In this document: positions 1-7,139 of the stretch, in pieces
How positions within the stretch are numbered: the stretch's first letter is position 1
Layout of the letters: each line of letters opens with the position of its first letter
From: Holosporales bacterium
GTDB lineage: Bacteria; Pseudomonadota; Alphaproteobacteria; UBA3830; JAIRMZ01
Direction of reading: 5' to 3'
DNA: 8,217 bases
NCBI GenBank assembly: GCA_031279495.1
Contig: JAITIJ010000094.1
Span: forward strand, 1 to 8,217
Notes under the pieces: generated by a model
Databases searched by the model: none
What the model was told of the DNA's origin: nothing
The model's input: only the letters and a program-made list of their open reading frames with translations
Program-made: the position numbers and the translations under genes

Positions 1-39
1 CGCCGGAGGTCGCGGGTTCGAGCCCCGTCACTCCCGCCA
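1..39 (+). tRNA. tRNA-Asp(GUC), 3' part only
   Basis: This is the 3' half of a tRNA cut by the left window edge. The first base is the last nucleotide of the anticodon loop. Then come the 3' strand of the anticodon stem (2-6), a 5-nt variable loop (7-11), the T stem and TTCGAGC loop (12-28), the 3' acceptor strand CACTCCC (29-35), discriminator G36 and an encoded CCA (37-39). Discriminator G, the short variable loop and close likeness to the 3' half of bacterial tRNA-Asp support the Asp assignment. The anticodon itself lies outside the window, so specificity is inferred from similarity. The gatC start codon follows 18 nt after the CCA, so tRNA and gat operon are probably on one transcript. 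Confidence 0.85.
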
Positions 40-57
40 GCTCAATACAGAGGGTCT

Positions 58-345
58 ATGAGCGCAATTACGCACGAAGATGTCAGAAAAATCGCTACCC
101 TCGCTAGAATTCATATCGAAGGCAGAGAGGGTGACTCTATTGTGCAAGAGATCTCTGGTATCCTTACATTCGTAGAACAACTCAATCGCCTTGATCCCGT
201 TTTGTCCTCCGTTGGGGTGTCGATGGATCAGCAGACTCCACAGCGTCCGGACGAGGTGCTCCTTACGAACACATCTGAAGAGCTGCTCTCCAACGCTCCG
301 GCGGCAGCATTTGGAATGTTTGAGGTCCCGAAAGTAGTGGAGTAA
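58..345 (+). CDS. gatC: Asp-tRNA(Asn)/Glu-tRNA(Gln) amidotransferase subunit C
   Basis: GatC is the small 95-residue subunit that belts together GatA and GatB in the cytoplasmic amidotransferase, which converts mischarged Asp-tRNA(Asn) and/or Glu-tRNA(Gln) to the amidated forms. The length is normal for the family. The N-terminal ITHEDVRKIATLARI helix (residues 4-18), the FVEQLNRLD segment (38-46) and the closing NAPAAAFGMFEVPKVVE are the recognisable GatC signatures. The ATG is preceded by AGAGGG at 49-54, a suitable ribosome binding site 3 nt upstream. It is first in a gatCAB operon, and gatA starts 6 nt after its stop. The middle part, around LSSVGVSMDQQTP, is less standard than usual, but nothing essential seems missing. 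Confidence 0.95.
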   Translation: MSAITHEDVRKIATLARIHIEGREGDSIVQEISGILTFVEQLNRLDPVLSSVGVSMDQQTPQRPDEVLLTNTSEELLSNAPAAAFGMFEVPKVVE

Positions 346-351
346 CAGTCG

Positions 352-1824
352 ATGACAGCAGCTCTTGCTTATCAAACTCTTGCAGAAGCGCAAAAAAATC
401 TGCATCAGCGAGTGTTTTCTGCACGCGCCCTTGTGCAGGCATTTCAAGAGCGCATTACCGCTTATCAATCTCTTAATGCCTTTATTACAGAGTGTCCTGA
501 GCATGCACTACAAGCAGCAGACGTGGCGGATGCACGTTTTGCCAAGGGAGAAGCGCGTGCCCTAGAAGGTATTCCTCTCGCGATCAAAGACATCTTTTGC
601 ACAAAGGGGGTGCGCACAACAGCAGGTTCGAATATGCTGAAAGGCTTCGTTCCGCCCTATGAATCCACTGTCACCCAAAAACTGCTCGATGCGGGTGCTA
701 TTTTCTTAGGAAAAACCAACATGGACGAATTTGCCATGGGATCGTCTAACTCCACCAGTGCCTTTGGTTGCGCTGTAAGCCCATGGAAAAGAACAAGTGA
801 CGGAAAATCTTTAGTACCTGGAGGCTCATCGGGTGGTTCTGCCGCAGCAACAGCCGCGCATTTGTGTGCGGGCGCGATGGGAACGGATACAGGTGGTTCA
901 ATTCGCCAACCAGCAGCATTCTGCGGTATTACAGGTATCAAGCCCACATATGGGCGATGCTCACGCTTTGGTGTCATCGCGTTAGCCTCTTCCCTCGATC
1001 AAGCGGGGCCTATGACCAAGACGGTACAGGACGCAGCGATCCTATTAGAAATCATCAGCGGGTACGACCCGCAAGATTCGACTTCGGCATGCGTAGAAGT
1101 GCCACATTTCGAAGCAGAAATAGGAGCGTCCATCAAAGGGTTGCGCGTGGGGATCCCCAAGGAATACCAGGTTGAGGGTATGTCAATGGAATTGCGCCAG
1201 TTATGGGATACGGGCGCGCAATGGCTAAAGGATGCAGGGGCAGAGATTGTATCGGTATCTCTTCCCTCAACTCCATACGCGTTACCTGCTTATTACATCA
1301 TCAATCCTGCTGAGGCATCTTCGAATTTCGCGCGCTATGATGGTGTGCGGTTCTCGCATCGGACCTCTAAAGCAGAGGATCTTTGGGACTTATACGAAAG
1401 ATCGCGTGCAGAAGGATTCGGCAAAGAAGTTAAACGGCGTATTTTTATCGGAACCTATGTTTTATCAGCCGGATATTTCGAAGCTTACTATGTCAAAGCT
1501 CGTAAAGTGCAAGCGCTGATTCGCCAAGAATTCCTAGAGGCTTTCAAAAATGTCGATGTATTGCTTGCTCCAACAACTCCAACAGGAGCTTTCGCGCAAG
1601 ACGAAGAGCCGAAGGATCCTGTCACCATGTATCTTAATGATGTGCTGACGGTCACGGTAAATTTGGCGGGATTGCCAGCGATCTCTGTTCCCGCGGGCCT
1701 TACGCAAGAGAAAACACCGTTGGGTCTTCAACTAATTGCACCACATTTCCGCGAGGACTTCTTGTTCCGAACAGGATCCGTTCTCGAATCGTGCGCACGT
1801 TTCCCTTTTTGGAAGGAGGGATAA
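352..1824 (+). CDS. gatA: Asp-tRNA(Asn)/Glu-tRNA(Gln) amidotransferase subunit A
   Basis: GatA is the amidase-signature subunit that releases ammonia from glutamine (or asparagine) for use by GatB. The 490-residue length is normal. The Ser-cisSer-Lys triad can be read directly: Lys79 in LAIKD, Ser159 in the PGGSSGGSAA amidase signature, and nucleophile Ser183 in GTDTGGSIRQP. The spacing matches known GatA proteins. Other conserved blocks include GKTNMDEFAMG (120-130), GITGIKPTYGR (192-202) and the C-terminal NLAGLPAISVP and PLGLQLI segments. A GGAG at 339-342, inside the end of gatC, is 9 nt from the start ATG. Its stop TAA shares its last base with the gatB start, so translation of the two subunits is probably coupled. 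No sign of damage. Confidence 0.97.
   Translation: MTAALAYQTLAEAQKNLHQRVFSARALVQAFQERITAYQSLNAFITECPEHALQAADVADARFAKGEARALEGIPLAIKDIFCTKGVRTTAGSNMLKGFVPPYESTVTQKLLDAGAIFLGKTNMDEFAMGSSNSTSAFGCAVSPWKRTSDGKSLVPGGSSGGSAAATAAHLCAGAMGTDTGGSIRQPAAFCGITGIKPTYGRCSRFGVIALASSLDQAGPMTKTVQDAAILLEIISGYDPQDSTSACVEVPHFEAEIGASIKGLRVGIPKEYQVEGMSMELRQLWDTGAQWLKDAGAEIVSVSLPSTPYALPAYYIINPAEASSNFARYDGVRFSHRTSKAEDLWDLYERSRAEGFGKEVKRRIFIGTYVLSAGYFEAYYVKARKVQALIRQEFLEAFKNVDVLLAPTTPTGAFAQDEEPKDPVTMYLNDVLTVTVNLAGLPAISVPAGLTQEKTPLGLQLIAPHFREDFLFRTGSVLESCARFPFWKEG
1811..1820 (+). promoter_or_regulatory. Strong ribosome binding site of gatB inside the end of gatA
   Basis: GGAAGGAGGG lies 3 nt upstream of the ATG at 1824. 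It decides the gatB start: the reading frame stays open to an ATG at 1791, which has no such site and would only add 11 residues overlapping the GatA C terminus. The site is embedded in the last codons of gatA. Confidence 0.7.
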
Positions 1825-3302
1825 TGGCACCCTCTTCTCGCCGCTCTTGGGAGATTGTGATTGGTCTGGAAGTTCACGCCCAAGTCCTCTCGCAATCAAA
1901 ACTGTTCTCTTCTGCGCCAACAACCTTTGGTGCATCCCCCAATACACAAGTCTCGTTTATAGACGCCGCTTTTCCGGGTATGCTGCCTGTTTTAAACAGT
2001 GCGTGTGTCGATCAAGCTATTAAAACTGGCCTTGGTTTGCACGCTAAGATCAATCTCTCTTCGATTTTTGAGCGCAAGAATTACTTTTATCCAGATTTGC
2101 CAGCAGGATACCAGATCTCACAGTATCAGCATCCTATCGTAGGCGAAGGATGGCTGGAGATCGAGCCAAATCCAGGGGAAGCAAAGCGTATCGGCATTGA
2201 ACGGCTGCATCTTGAGCAGGATGCTGGCAAAAGCCTTCATGACCTAAGTCCTCAAGCAACGTATGTCGACCTCAATCGCGCTGGTGTGGCGCTTATGGAG
2301 ATTGTGACAAAACCGGATATGCGCAGTAGTTCTGAGGCGATTGCGTTCCTCAAGAAGCTCCGTATGCTGTTGCGCTATTTGGGCACATGCGATGGCAATA
2401 TGGAAGAAGGCAGTTTGCGGGCGGATGTAAACATTTCTGTTCATCAACCTGGGACACCCCTTGGGACGCGTGCTGAAATTAAGAACGTCAATTCCATGAG
2501 GTTTATTGCGCAGGCAATCGATTTTGAGATGCATCGGCAAATTGATTTGCTGGAATCTGGAGTATGTGTGGTGCAAGAGACGCGGCTTTTCGATGCGAGC
2601 ACAGGGGAAACGCGTTCGATGCGAGACAAAGAGAACGCTCAGGACTATCGCTACTTCCCAGACCCAGATTTGTTACCTTTGTGCTTGGATAAGGAGCATA
2701 TTGAGACCTTGCGGAGGAATCTTCCTGAACTACCAGATCTTAAAAGGCAGCGCCTTATGGAGACGTTTGGTCTGTCTGCCTATGATGCTGATCTGATTGT
2801 GTCGGAACCAGAATATGCAGCTTATTACGAAGCCGCCTTAAAGGTCTTATGTGCATCATGCGGAGAAAACGTTTCTACTTCACAGCAAGCTAAAATCCTT
2901 GCAAACTGGTTTCTTGGCGATTTTTTTGCGCATCTCAATCACACGGATGTTTCTTTTGAAACAACGCCTATTACGCCAACTCGTTTAGCTGGATTGATAT
3001 ACCTTATTCTGACGGAGATTATTTCCGGCAAAATCGCCAAGGACGTGTTTTCTTTTATGGAAACGGAAGAAGGAACAGCTGAAGAGATCGTTGCGAGGCA
3101 CGGCCTACAGCAGATGACAGATACAAAAGCTATCGAGAGCATCGTCCACGATGTTTTGACGCGCGAAGCAGACCATGTTGCAGCCTATAAAGCCGGTAAA
3201 GATAAGCTTTTTGGATATTTTGTCGGGCAAATTATGAAAGCAACGCAAGGCAAGGCAAATCCACAAACAGTAAACGTGCTGTTGAAGAAATTGTTGGGAT
3301 AG
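1824..3302 (+). CDS. gatB: Asp-tRNA(Asn)/Glu-tRNA(Gln) amidotransferase subunit B
   Basis: GatB carries the kinase/transamidase active site that phosphorylates the tRNA-bound Asp or Glu and amidates it with ammonia tunnelled from GatA. The 492-residue product from ATG 1824 has the expected layout. WEIVIGLEVHAQ (9-20) opens the cradle domain, followed by ERKNYFYPDLPAGYQISQY (83-101), a GatB hallmark, then DLNRAGVALMEIV, GSLRADVNIS and AEIKNVNSM blocks. The C-terminal tail/YqeY-like domain ends in GQIMKATQGKANPQTVNVLL, which binds tRNA in the family. It overlaps gatA by one base (TAATG), giving an equimolar, coupled arrangement. Whether the enzyme serves Asn, Gln or both depends on which tRNA synthetases the genome lacks, which this window cannot show. 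Confidence 0.97.
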   Translation: MAPSSRRSWEIVIGLEVHAQVLSQSKLFSSAPTTFGASPNTQVSFIDAAFPGMLPVLNSACVDQAIKTGLGLHAKINLSSIFERKNYFYPDLPAGYQISQYQHPIVGEGWLEIEPNPGEAKRIGIERLHLEQDAGKSLHDLSPQATYVDLNRAGVALMEIVTKPDMRSSSEAIAFLKKLRMLLRYLGTCDGNMEEGSLRADVNISVHQPGTPLGTRAEIKNVNSMRFIAQAIDFEMHRQIDLLESGVCVVQETRLFDASTGETRSMRDKENAQDYRYFPDPDLLPLCLDKEHIETLRRNLPELPDLKRQRLMETFGLSAYDADLIVSEPEYAAYYEAALKVLCASCGENVSTSQQAKILANWFLGDFFAHLNHTDVSFETTPITPTRLAGLIYLILTEIISGKIAKDVFSFMETEEGTAEEIVARHGLQQMTDTKAIESIVHDVLTREADHVAAYKAGKDKLFGYFVGQIMKATQGKANPQTVNVLLKKLLG

Positions 3303-3429
3303 TTGTCCTCGTTTGTGTTCTTTGTTGTAAGAACTTTAGGAAGCTTGCTGGCTCTTCTGCAACGCAAGTAGAAGATCTACCACCTCATCATAAATATTTC
3401 TTGCAAAGAAGAAAAAGTATAATAAAGCA

Positions 3430-3460
3430 TTGACAAAATGACGTGACATTAACATATATA
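3430..3460 (+). promoter_or_regulatory. Probable sigma70 promoter of the broken metallopeptidase gene
   Basis: A perfect TTGACA -35 box occupies 3430-3435. The AT-rich run CATATATA (3453-3460) supplies a -10 box: CATATA at 17-nt spacing or TATATA at 19-nt spacing. Transcription would begin about 3465, giving a short leader with AGAGGA at 3481-3486, 9 nt before the ATG at 3496. The exact -10 register is uncertain. It shows the downstream gene has its own signal and is not merely a tail of gatCAB. Confidence 0.5.
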
Positions 3461-3495
3461 GAGCTAACAATTAACCTTCAAGAGGACTTACTACC

Positions 3496-4486
3496 ATGAA
3501 AAGTTTTCTGCTTATGGTGATCTTGAGTCTAAGTTTTGTAACTGAAGCGATGTGGCCATCTACAAGAGATAGGGAGCAAAGACAGGAAGAAATCTTTAGA
3601 GAATCACTACAGGCATCGCGAGATCCTTCGGGAGAAGAATAATCGTGGGTCGCTGAGCTGGTCGCCGGGTTTGCCGAAAGGGGTGTTAAAGTAGCCCAAA
3701 CTAGAATTGTAGATGCAAAATCCCTTATTGGATCTATGCGTGGATTAAATGAACGATTTCGGCAACAACTTTTTCATCTTGTTGATTCTGACGAAAGAGA
3801 TGCTATATCGCAGCGTTTTGGAAGTCACCTCTTGCCCGTTTGCACGTTTCAGAATTCATCAATAATGGATCGCGTGTGCAGGGAATTGGGTGTTCTGTTG
3901 AGGAGTAGAACGGGACGAGCTTTTTTCCCTTACACTGATCGCTCACCGTTATTCTCGCCCCAAGCGATGCGAAATGCTTGTATACCAAGACAGAGGCGCT
4001 GCTATTCCACGCCTTATTGATTTTTCTTATGGGAAAACAACTTGTTGCCATACCAACAGAGAAATTCGTTTAAATACAAGCGGCGATACGCAAAGTGCTG
4101 CAAGGTCCGTATTTTCACCTACCAACGCTCCACGGGAAACGAATGGACTATACTTTTTCTCGCTTCCTTCAGATGTTATATTTCATGAATTGGGGCATGC
4201 AGTTTCTGGCGCATTGGTAGATCCTCTGGAGGAAAGCGCCTCTGCTAGTGGTTTCGGCTCTCATGCTTCTGCTGATGCCCTTGCTTGTCTCTTCAACATT
4301 ACTCTTGACGAAAGACACTTCAGCAGAGATGGCACGCATTTTGACGTTTGGTTCGCTGTTGATCAAATGAAGAGAATGAATCTTCTTCCCGCTGATATAG
4401 ATCCTAGTACTCTTATCCATGAGACAACTAGAAAGATACAGCAGAGAGAAGTAGAATTTACAAATTCCGAACTTCTTGTTGCATAG
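3496..4486 (+). pseudogene. Secreted HExxH zinc metallopeptidase, broken by a stop and a frameshift
   Basis: Three pieces read as one former protein of about 330 residues. Piece one (3496-3642) is 48 codons with a signal peptide (MKSFLLMVILSLSFVTEA, likely cut after Ala18), ending in TAA. Piece two continues in the same frame without a break in protein-like sequence (SWVAELVAGFAERG onwards) to about 3900. The sensible reading then moves one base on: frame 2 from 3902 gives GVERDELFSLTLIAHRYSRP and runs to TAG at 4484-4486. That part contains VIFHELGHAVSG, a zinc-binding HExxH helix at 4184-4198, followed by a GFGSHASADALA stretch that may hold the third ligand. The family is not certain; the loose likeness to effector-type metallopeptidases is only an impression. 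The promoter and ribosome binding site look intact, suggesting recent inactivation. Alternatives are sequencing errors or a separate 48-residue secreted peptide gene followed by remnants. Confidence 0.7.
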
Positions 4487-4817
4487 TTAATACAGCAAGG
4501 ACAAGGAATAAACGAATTTTGTGGTAGAATTTTCAAGCATAGAAGGCATGGAGAAGAGAGAAAATTGAAACCTGAAAAAGGAATATGTTTCTTGCTTTTT
4601 TGGCGAATCTCGGTTGTTCGTCCTTTGTGTAAGGGCTGGTTTAGAAAGGTCTAGTTTAAAAGAGGATCTGCTGTTCGTACGCTCATAACTAATCGCTAGC
4701 TTTACATTTCGTAACTTTGTCGTTTTTGACAGAGAGCCAGCTCACATTTTTGCAATGGCCTTGTCAAGGTCATCTCTTTTATCTCTTGCGTAAAGATACG
4801 TTTGCGAACAACTCGAC
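4487..4817. other. Gene-poor stretch between convergent genes
   Basis: These 331 bases separate the 3' ends of the broken metallopeptidase gene (+) and the S8 lipoprotein gene (-). I see no open frame of substance on either strand, no tRNA, and no GC-rich hairpin followed by a T run that would make a convincing terminator for either gene. A short perfect palindrome CCTTGTCAAGG falls near 4759-4769, but its one-base centre rules out a useful hairpin. The stretch could be residue of lost coding sequence, but nothing recognisable remains. Confidence 0.5.
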
Positions 4818-7082
4818 CTAGCCTTGGCGTTTGATCGAAAAGGCTGCCGTCATATGAGGCTTTGAGTTAGCACAATGGCTGCGATTGTGGATATATCCAA
4901 TCGCCACAGAAAAAAGGAACGAGGGAAAGAGCGGAGTTTCCATAACGGCTTCCACACGTCGTTCGCACGCGTTTGGGCGAAGGTTTAAAGCGCGTTCTTC
5001 GTATCGAATTGACCCATTTGCACAGTGTTCCACTGGCATCTTTAGCCACATGGGAGCTGAGACAACACGCCGTGGCTCTGTATAAAATATCCCATAGTTT
5101 ATGGCGCCTTTTACTATCATGCCGGCCCGCCATTCCAATGTATGCAACGGAGCTGTAGGGGTTAACAGGCTCTGTTCGGATTGAGTGCGTACACGTGTGC
5201 AACCGTAAACGAAGGTACTGACGAAGCAGACTTGTTGAGAGACCTCCCAAAAAGCAGTAAGGTCCGTTATGCTAGTCACACTGCCAGGACCAAGAGTGAA
5301 TGCTCCTGCTGTTCGAGTGGTTAGCACGCCATCGCTTTCACAAAAAAATCCAGCACGCAGGCGATACGCTACGTTGTTCAAATGTCCAGCGAATCCCAAA
5401 AGCCCTCCCTGGGTTTTGTTGTTTGCATAGATCTCAGATTTCTCTGTTCCTTTAAAAAATTCTGCACTAATGATGTGCGATCCAAGCGGGAAAGAGTTGT
5501 GAATGACCGTTCCCATCGGCAAAAGAGCAAGAAGACCGTTTTGCTGACTACAGTGTTCGTGAGTGGAAAGAACACCAGAAGATCTGAACTCAAAGGCCCC
5601 TGGAGATTGCCTCATCACTACAGTCGTGCAAACACCAGGGAGAAGCATTATGCGCAAAATACCATTTGTCATGGTAGGTACTTTTTCCAACGGCTGAGAA
5701 AAATGTTTGTTTCGACAACGCCCAAAAACTTGTAAATGCCCGACATGGCCAAAAGCACAATGGGCTCCTTCTTGAGAGGACAATGGTGCGAACCACTCTA
5801 AAACAGAAGCAAAAGGGTGGTCCTGACAAACCATAACCTGGTGAGTTAAATTTGCTTCTTTATTTGTTACACCAGACCAACTGCGGCCGTACTTATCTAC
5901 AGATATGGCGCGACTAAGACACGGACAGCAAAAAGCGCTTCCAAAAGCAGCGCACGCTTGTGCGGTTGTGGACACAAATGGACGACCCAAAAGAGAGGCT
6001 ATTTTATCGTCAAATGAAAACACATTTTTCAAATCGATACGACGTAGGTTTTCGGTAACTGTAATAGATGGAGCGATCGAGGTTCCTTTGGTGTCGTGCG
6101 TCTTTATCCATGTGACGCGAAGCTCTTCTGCTGTCTCATACAGGAGAATACCCAATTGATTGCAATGCGTTTTGAAATAGGGCCAACAGCTCTGAATAAG
6201 CGCCGCTTCTGCCGCACATTCCGGTGCAGCATAACTTGTTCCTCCGTGGTTAATGCATACGAAAAAATGCGTATCCTTCGATCCTTCTGCCGGATAATTG
6301 GAACCGTCTAATTCCCATTCGCCATGACTTTTCTGCCGAACAGTTCCTACATAAAAGACGTTCCTTTTTCCTTCTCCATCGAAATCAGATAGCTTGTACG
6401 TCGTTTTCTTTGCGTCATTTCGAATACGATTGCATGAAGCATATCCACTTTTGTTTCCAGCAGCGATGAATACGATTATTTCGTCATTTCCGAAAATAAC
6501 ATCCTCACAAGCAATATCCTGATGAGATCTATCTCGGTTATCTTGGTAAAGATCTATATCTTTATCATCTGCCATACCGGCACTCAAGTTGAGCACTGTT
6601 GCTTTTTGGGATGTAACCATGCTGTCTCTTGCCGCAGGAGACTGGTGGCATATCACAAAATCCGATTTTGGAGAGACTGCATTGGCACGTTGCACAACTC
6701 CTGTGCAGTGTGCAGCGCCCACACCGATTTCAAATGGAGGGTCTGTATCATTGAGTTTATGCGCTTCCCAGTGAACCCCTAATGAGTCAAGAAAGGTTTT
6801 GTTGTATTCAGTTTCACAGATCGCAATAGCGACTCCAGACCCCTTGATTCCTTGTGCATGCGCTCCACCGACTCCGGCAATATCTCCGTTAAGACCTCCT
6901 GGAACTGCACTAATATCGATTTTCTTGAGGTAAGAAACAGGGTCTTCCTTCGTTGGTGGCACAGAGTCTTTGTTTCCGCCTCCATCTCCGTTTCTGTTCT
7001 CATTGCTACTGCTTTCTCCTCCCCCACCACAGCTCGTCAAGAGAAGGCACGAAACAATTGCCCAGCGCTTAAAAATTTTCAT
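4818..7082 (-). CDS. Subtilisin-like (S8) autotransporter-type lipoprotein, SphB1/NalP-like
   Basis: Product of 754 residues from ATG 7082. MKIFKRWAIVSCLLLTSC is a lipoprotein signal with lipobox LTSC (Cys18), then a Gly/Ser/Asn-rich linker (19-47) as in SphB1 and NalP. The S8 domain spans about 55-355: GSGVAIAICETE (81-92) at the catalytic Asp site, His125 in AAHCTGVV, oxyanion Asn210 in FIAAGN, nucleophile Ser283 in GGTSYAAP. Spacing fits subtilisin, but the Asp position holds Glu90. After a Cys-rich AFGSAFCCPCLSRAISVDKYGR segment (379-400), residues about 425-754 have short alternating strands and the L-P-S/N-rich pattern of S8 autotransporter C termini, ending FSVAIGYIHNR...MTAAFSIKRQG. 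Likely located in the outer membrane, cleaving itself or other surface proteins; activity is unproven because of Glu90. An in-frame ATG at 7106 with its own GGAAGAA could add 8 residues. It is divergent from proS. Confidence 0.8.
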   Translation of the reverse strand: MKIFKRWAIVSCLLLTSCGGGGESSSNENRNGDGGGNKDSVPPTKEDPVSYLKKIDISAVPGGLNGDIAGVGGAHAQGIKGSGVAIAICETEYNKTFLDSLGVHWEAHKLNDTDPPFEIGVGAAHCTGVVQRANAVSPKSDFVICHQSPAARDSMVTSQKATVLNLSAGMADDKDIDLYQDNRDRSHQDIACEDVIFGNDEIIVFIAAGNKSGYASCNRIRNDAKKTTYKLSDFDGEGKRNVFYVGTVRQKSHGEWELDGSNYPAEGSKDTHFFVCINHGGTSYAAPECAAEAALIQSCWPYFKTHCNQLGILLYETAEELRVTWIKTHDTKGTSIAPSITVTENLRRIDLKNVFSFDDKIASLLGRPFVSTTAQACAAFGSAFCCPCLSRAISVDKYGRSWSGVTNKEANLTHQVMVCQDHPFASVLEWFAPLSSQEGAHCAFGHVGHLQVFGRCRNKHFSQPLEKVPTMTNGILRIMLLPGVCTTVVMRQSPGAFEFRSSGVLSTHEHCSQQNGLLALLPMGTVIHNSFPLGSHIISAEFFKGTEKSEIYANNKTQGGLLGFAGHLNNVAYRLRAGFFCESDGVLTTRTAGAFTLGPGSVTSITDLTAFWEVSQQVCFVSTFVYGCTRVRTQSEQSLLTPTAPLHTLEWRAGMIVKGAINYGIFYTEPRRVVSAPMWLKMPVEHCANGSIRYEERALNLRPNACERRVEAVMETPLFPSFLFSVAIGYIHNRSHCANSKPHMTAAFSIKRQG

Positions 7083-7120
7083 AAAGATGTTTCCAAGTTC
7101 TTCCATTCAAATTCTTCCAT
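7079..7120 (-). other. Possible 13-codon leader ORF coupled to the S8 lipoprotein start
   Basis: On the minus strand, ATG at 7120 opens a short frame encoding MEEFEWKNLETSL. Its TGA overlaps the lipoprotein ATG at 7082 as ATGA (7079-7082). A purine-rich GGAAGAAGAG lies upstream, though GGAAG is somewhat far from the ATG. The arrangement would allow translational coupling. It could equally be a by-product of the repeated TGGAAGAA sequence here, so confidence is low. Confidence 0.25.
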
Positions 7121-7139
7121 TGAAGCTGCTCTTCTTCCA
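7098..7139. repeat. Three copies of TTCTTCCA in the leader of the S8 gene
   Basis: TTCTTCCA occurs at 7098-7105, 7112-7119 and 7132-7139 on the + strand. The first two extend to TTCTTCCATT with a 14-nt period. Read on the minus strand, each is TGGAAGAA, which looks like a ribosome binding site. The middle copy is correctly placed for ATG 7106, and the copy at 7132-7139 precedes ATG 7120. The repeats produce the ambiguity over where translation starts. Confidence 0.6.

Noticed and set aside
28..504. A 158-codon open frame on the minus strand across tRNA-Asp, gatC and early gatA
   Set aside because: It is antisense to three clear genes, has no recognisable motifs and a low-complexity Cys/His/Arg-rich composition typical of a shadow frame.
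3365..3380. Small hairpin GTAGA-AGA-TCTAC after gatB as a terminator
   Set aside because: The stem has only five mostly AT pairs and no T run follows, so it is unlikely to stop transcription.
3736..4020. A 94-codon + strand frame as a stand-alone gene
   Set aside because: Its first half is the continuation of the broken metallopeptidase and its second half, after about 3900, is out of frame with the sensible protein. ATG 3736 lacks a good ribosome binding site.
4757..4772. Palindrome CCTTGTCAAGG between the convergent genes as a terminator or operator
   Set aside because: The single-base centre cannot form a stable hairpin loop and there is no U tract; one short palindrome alone does not support an operator call.
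5382..5735. A 117-codon + strand frame inside the S8 lipoprotein gene
   Set aside because: The minus-strand frame carries the coherent long protein; this one has no domain, no clear ribosome binding site and shadow-like composition.
6600..6900. Assignment of the S8 protein to the sedolisin family because of the Glu near the active site
   Set aside because: Sedolisins use Glu where subtilisins use His and have an SGTSxxxP serine motif. Here His125 and the GTSYAAP motif with Asn210 fit subtilisin S8.
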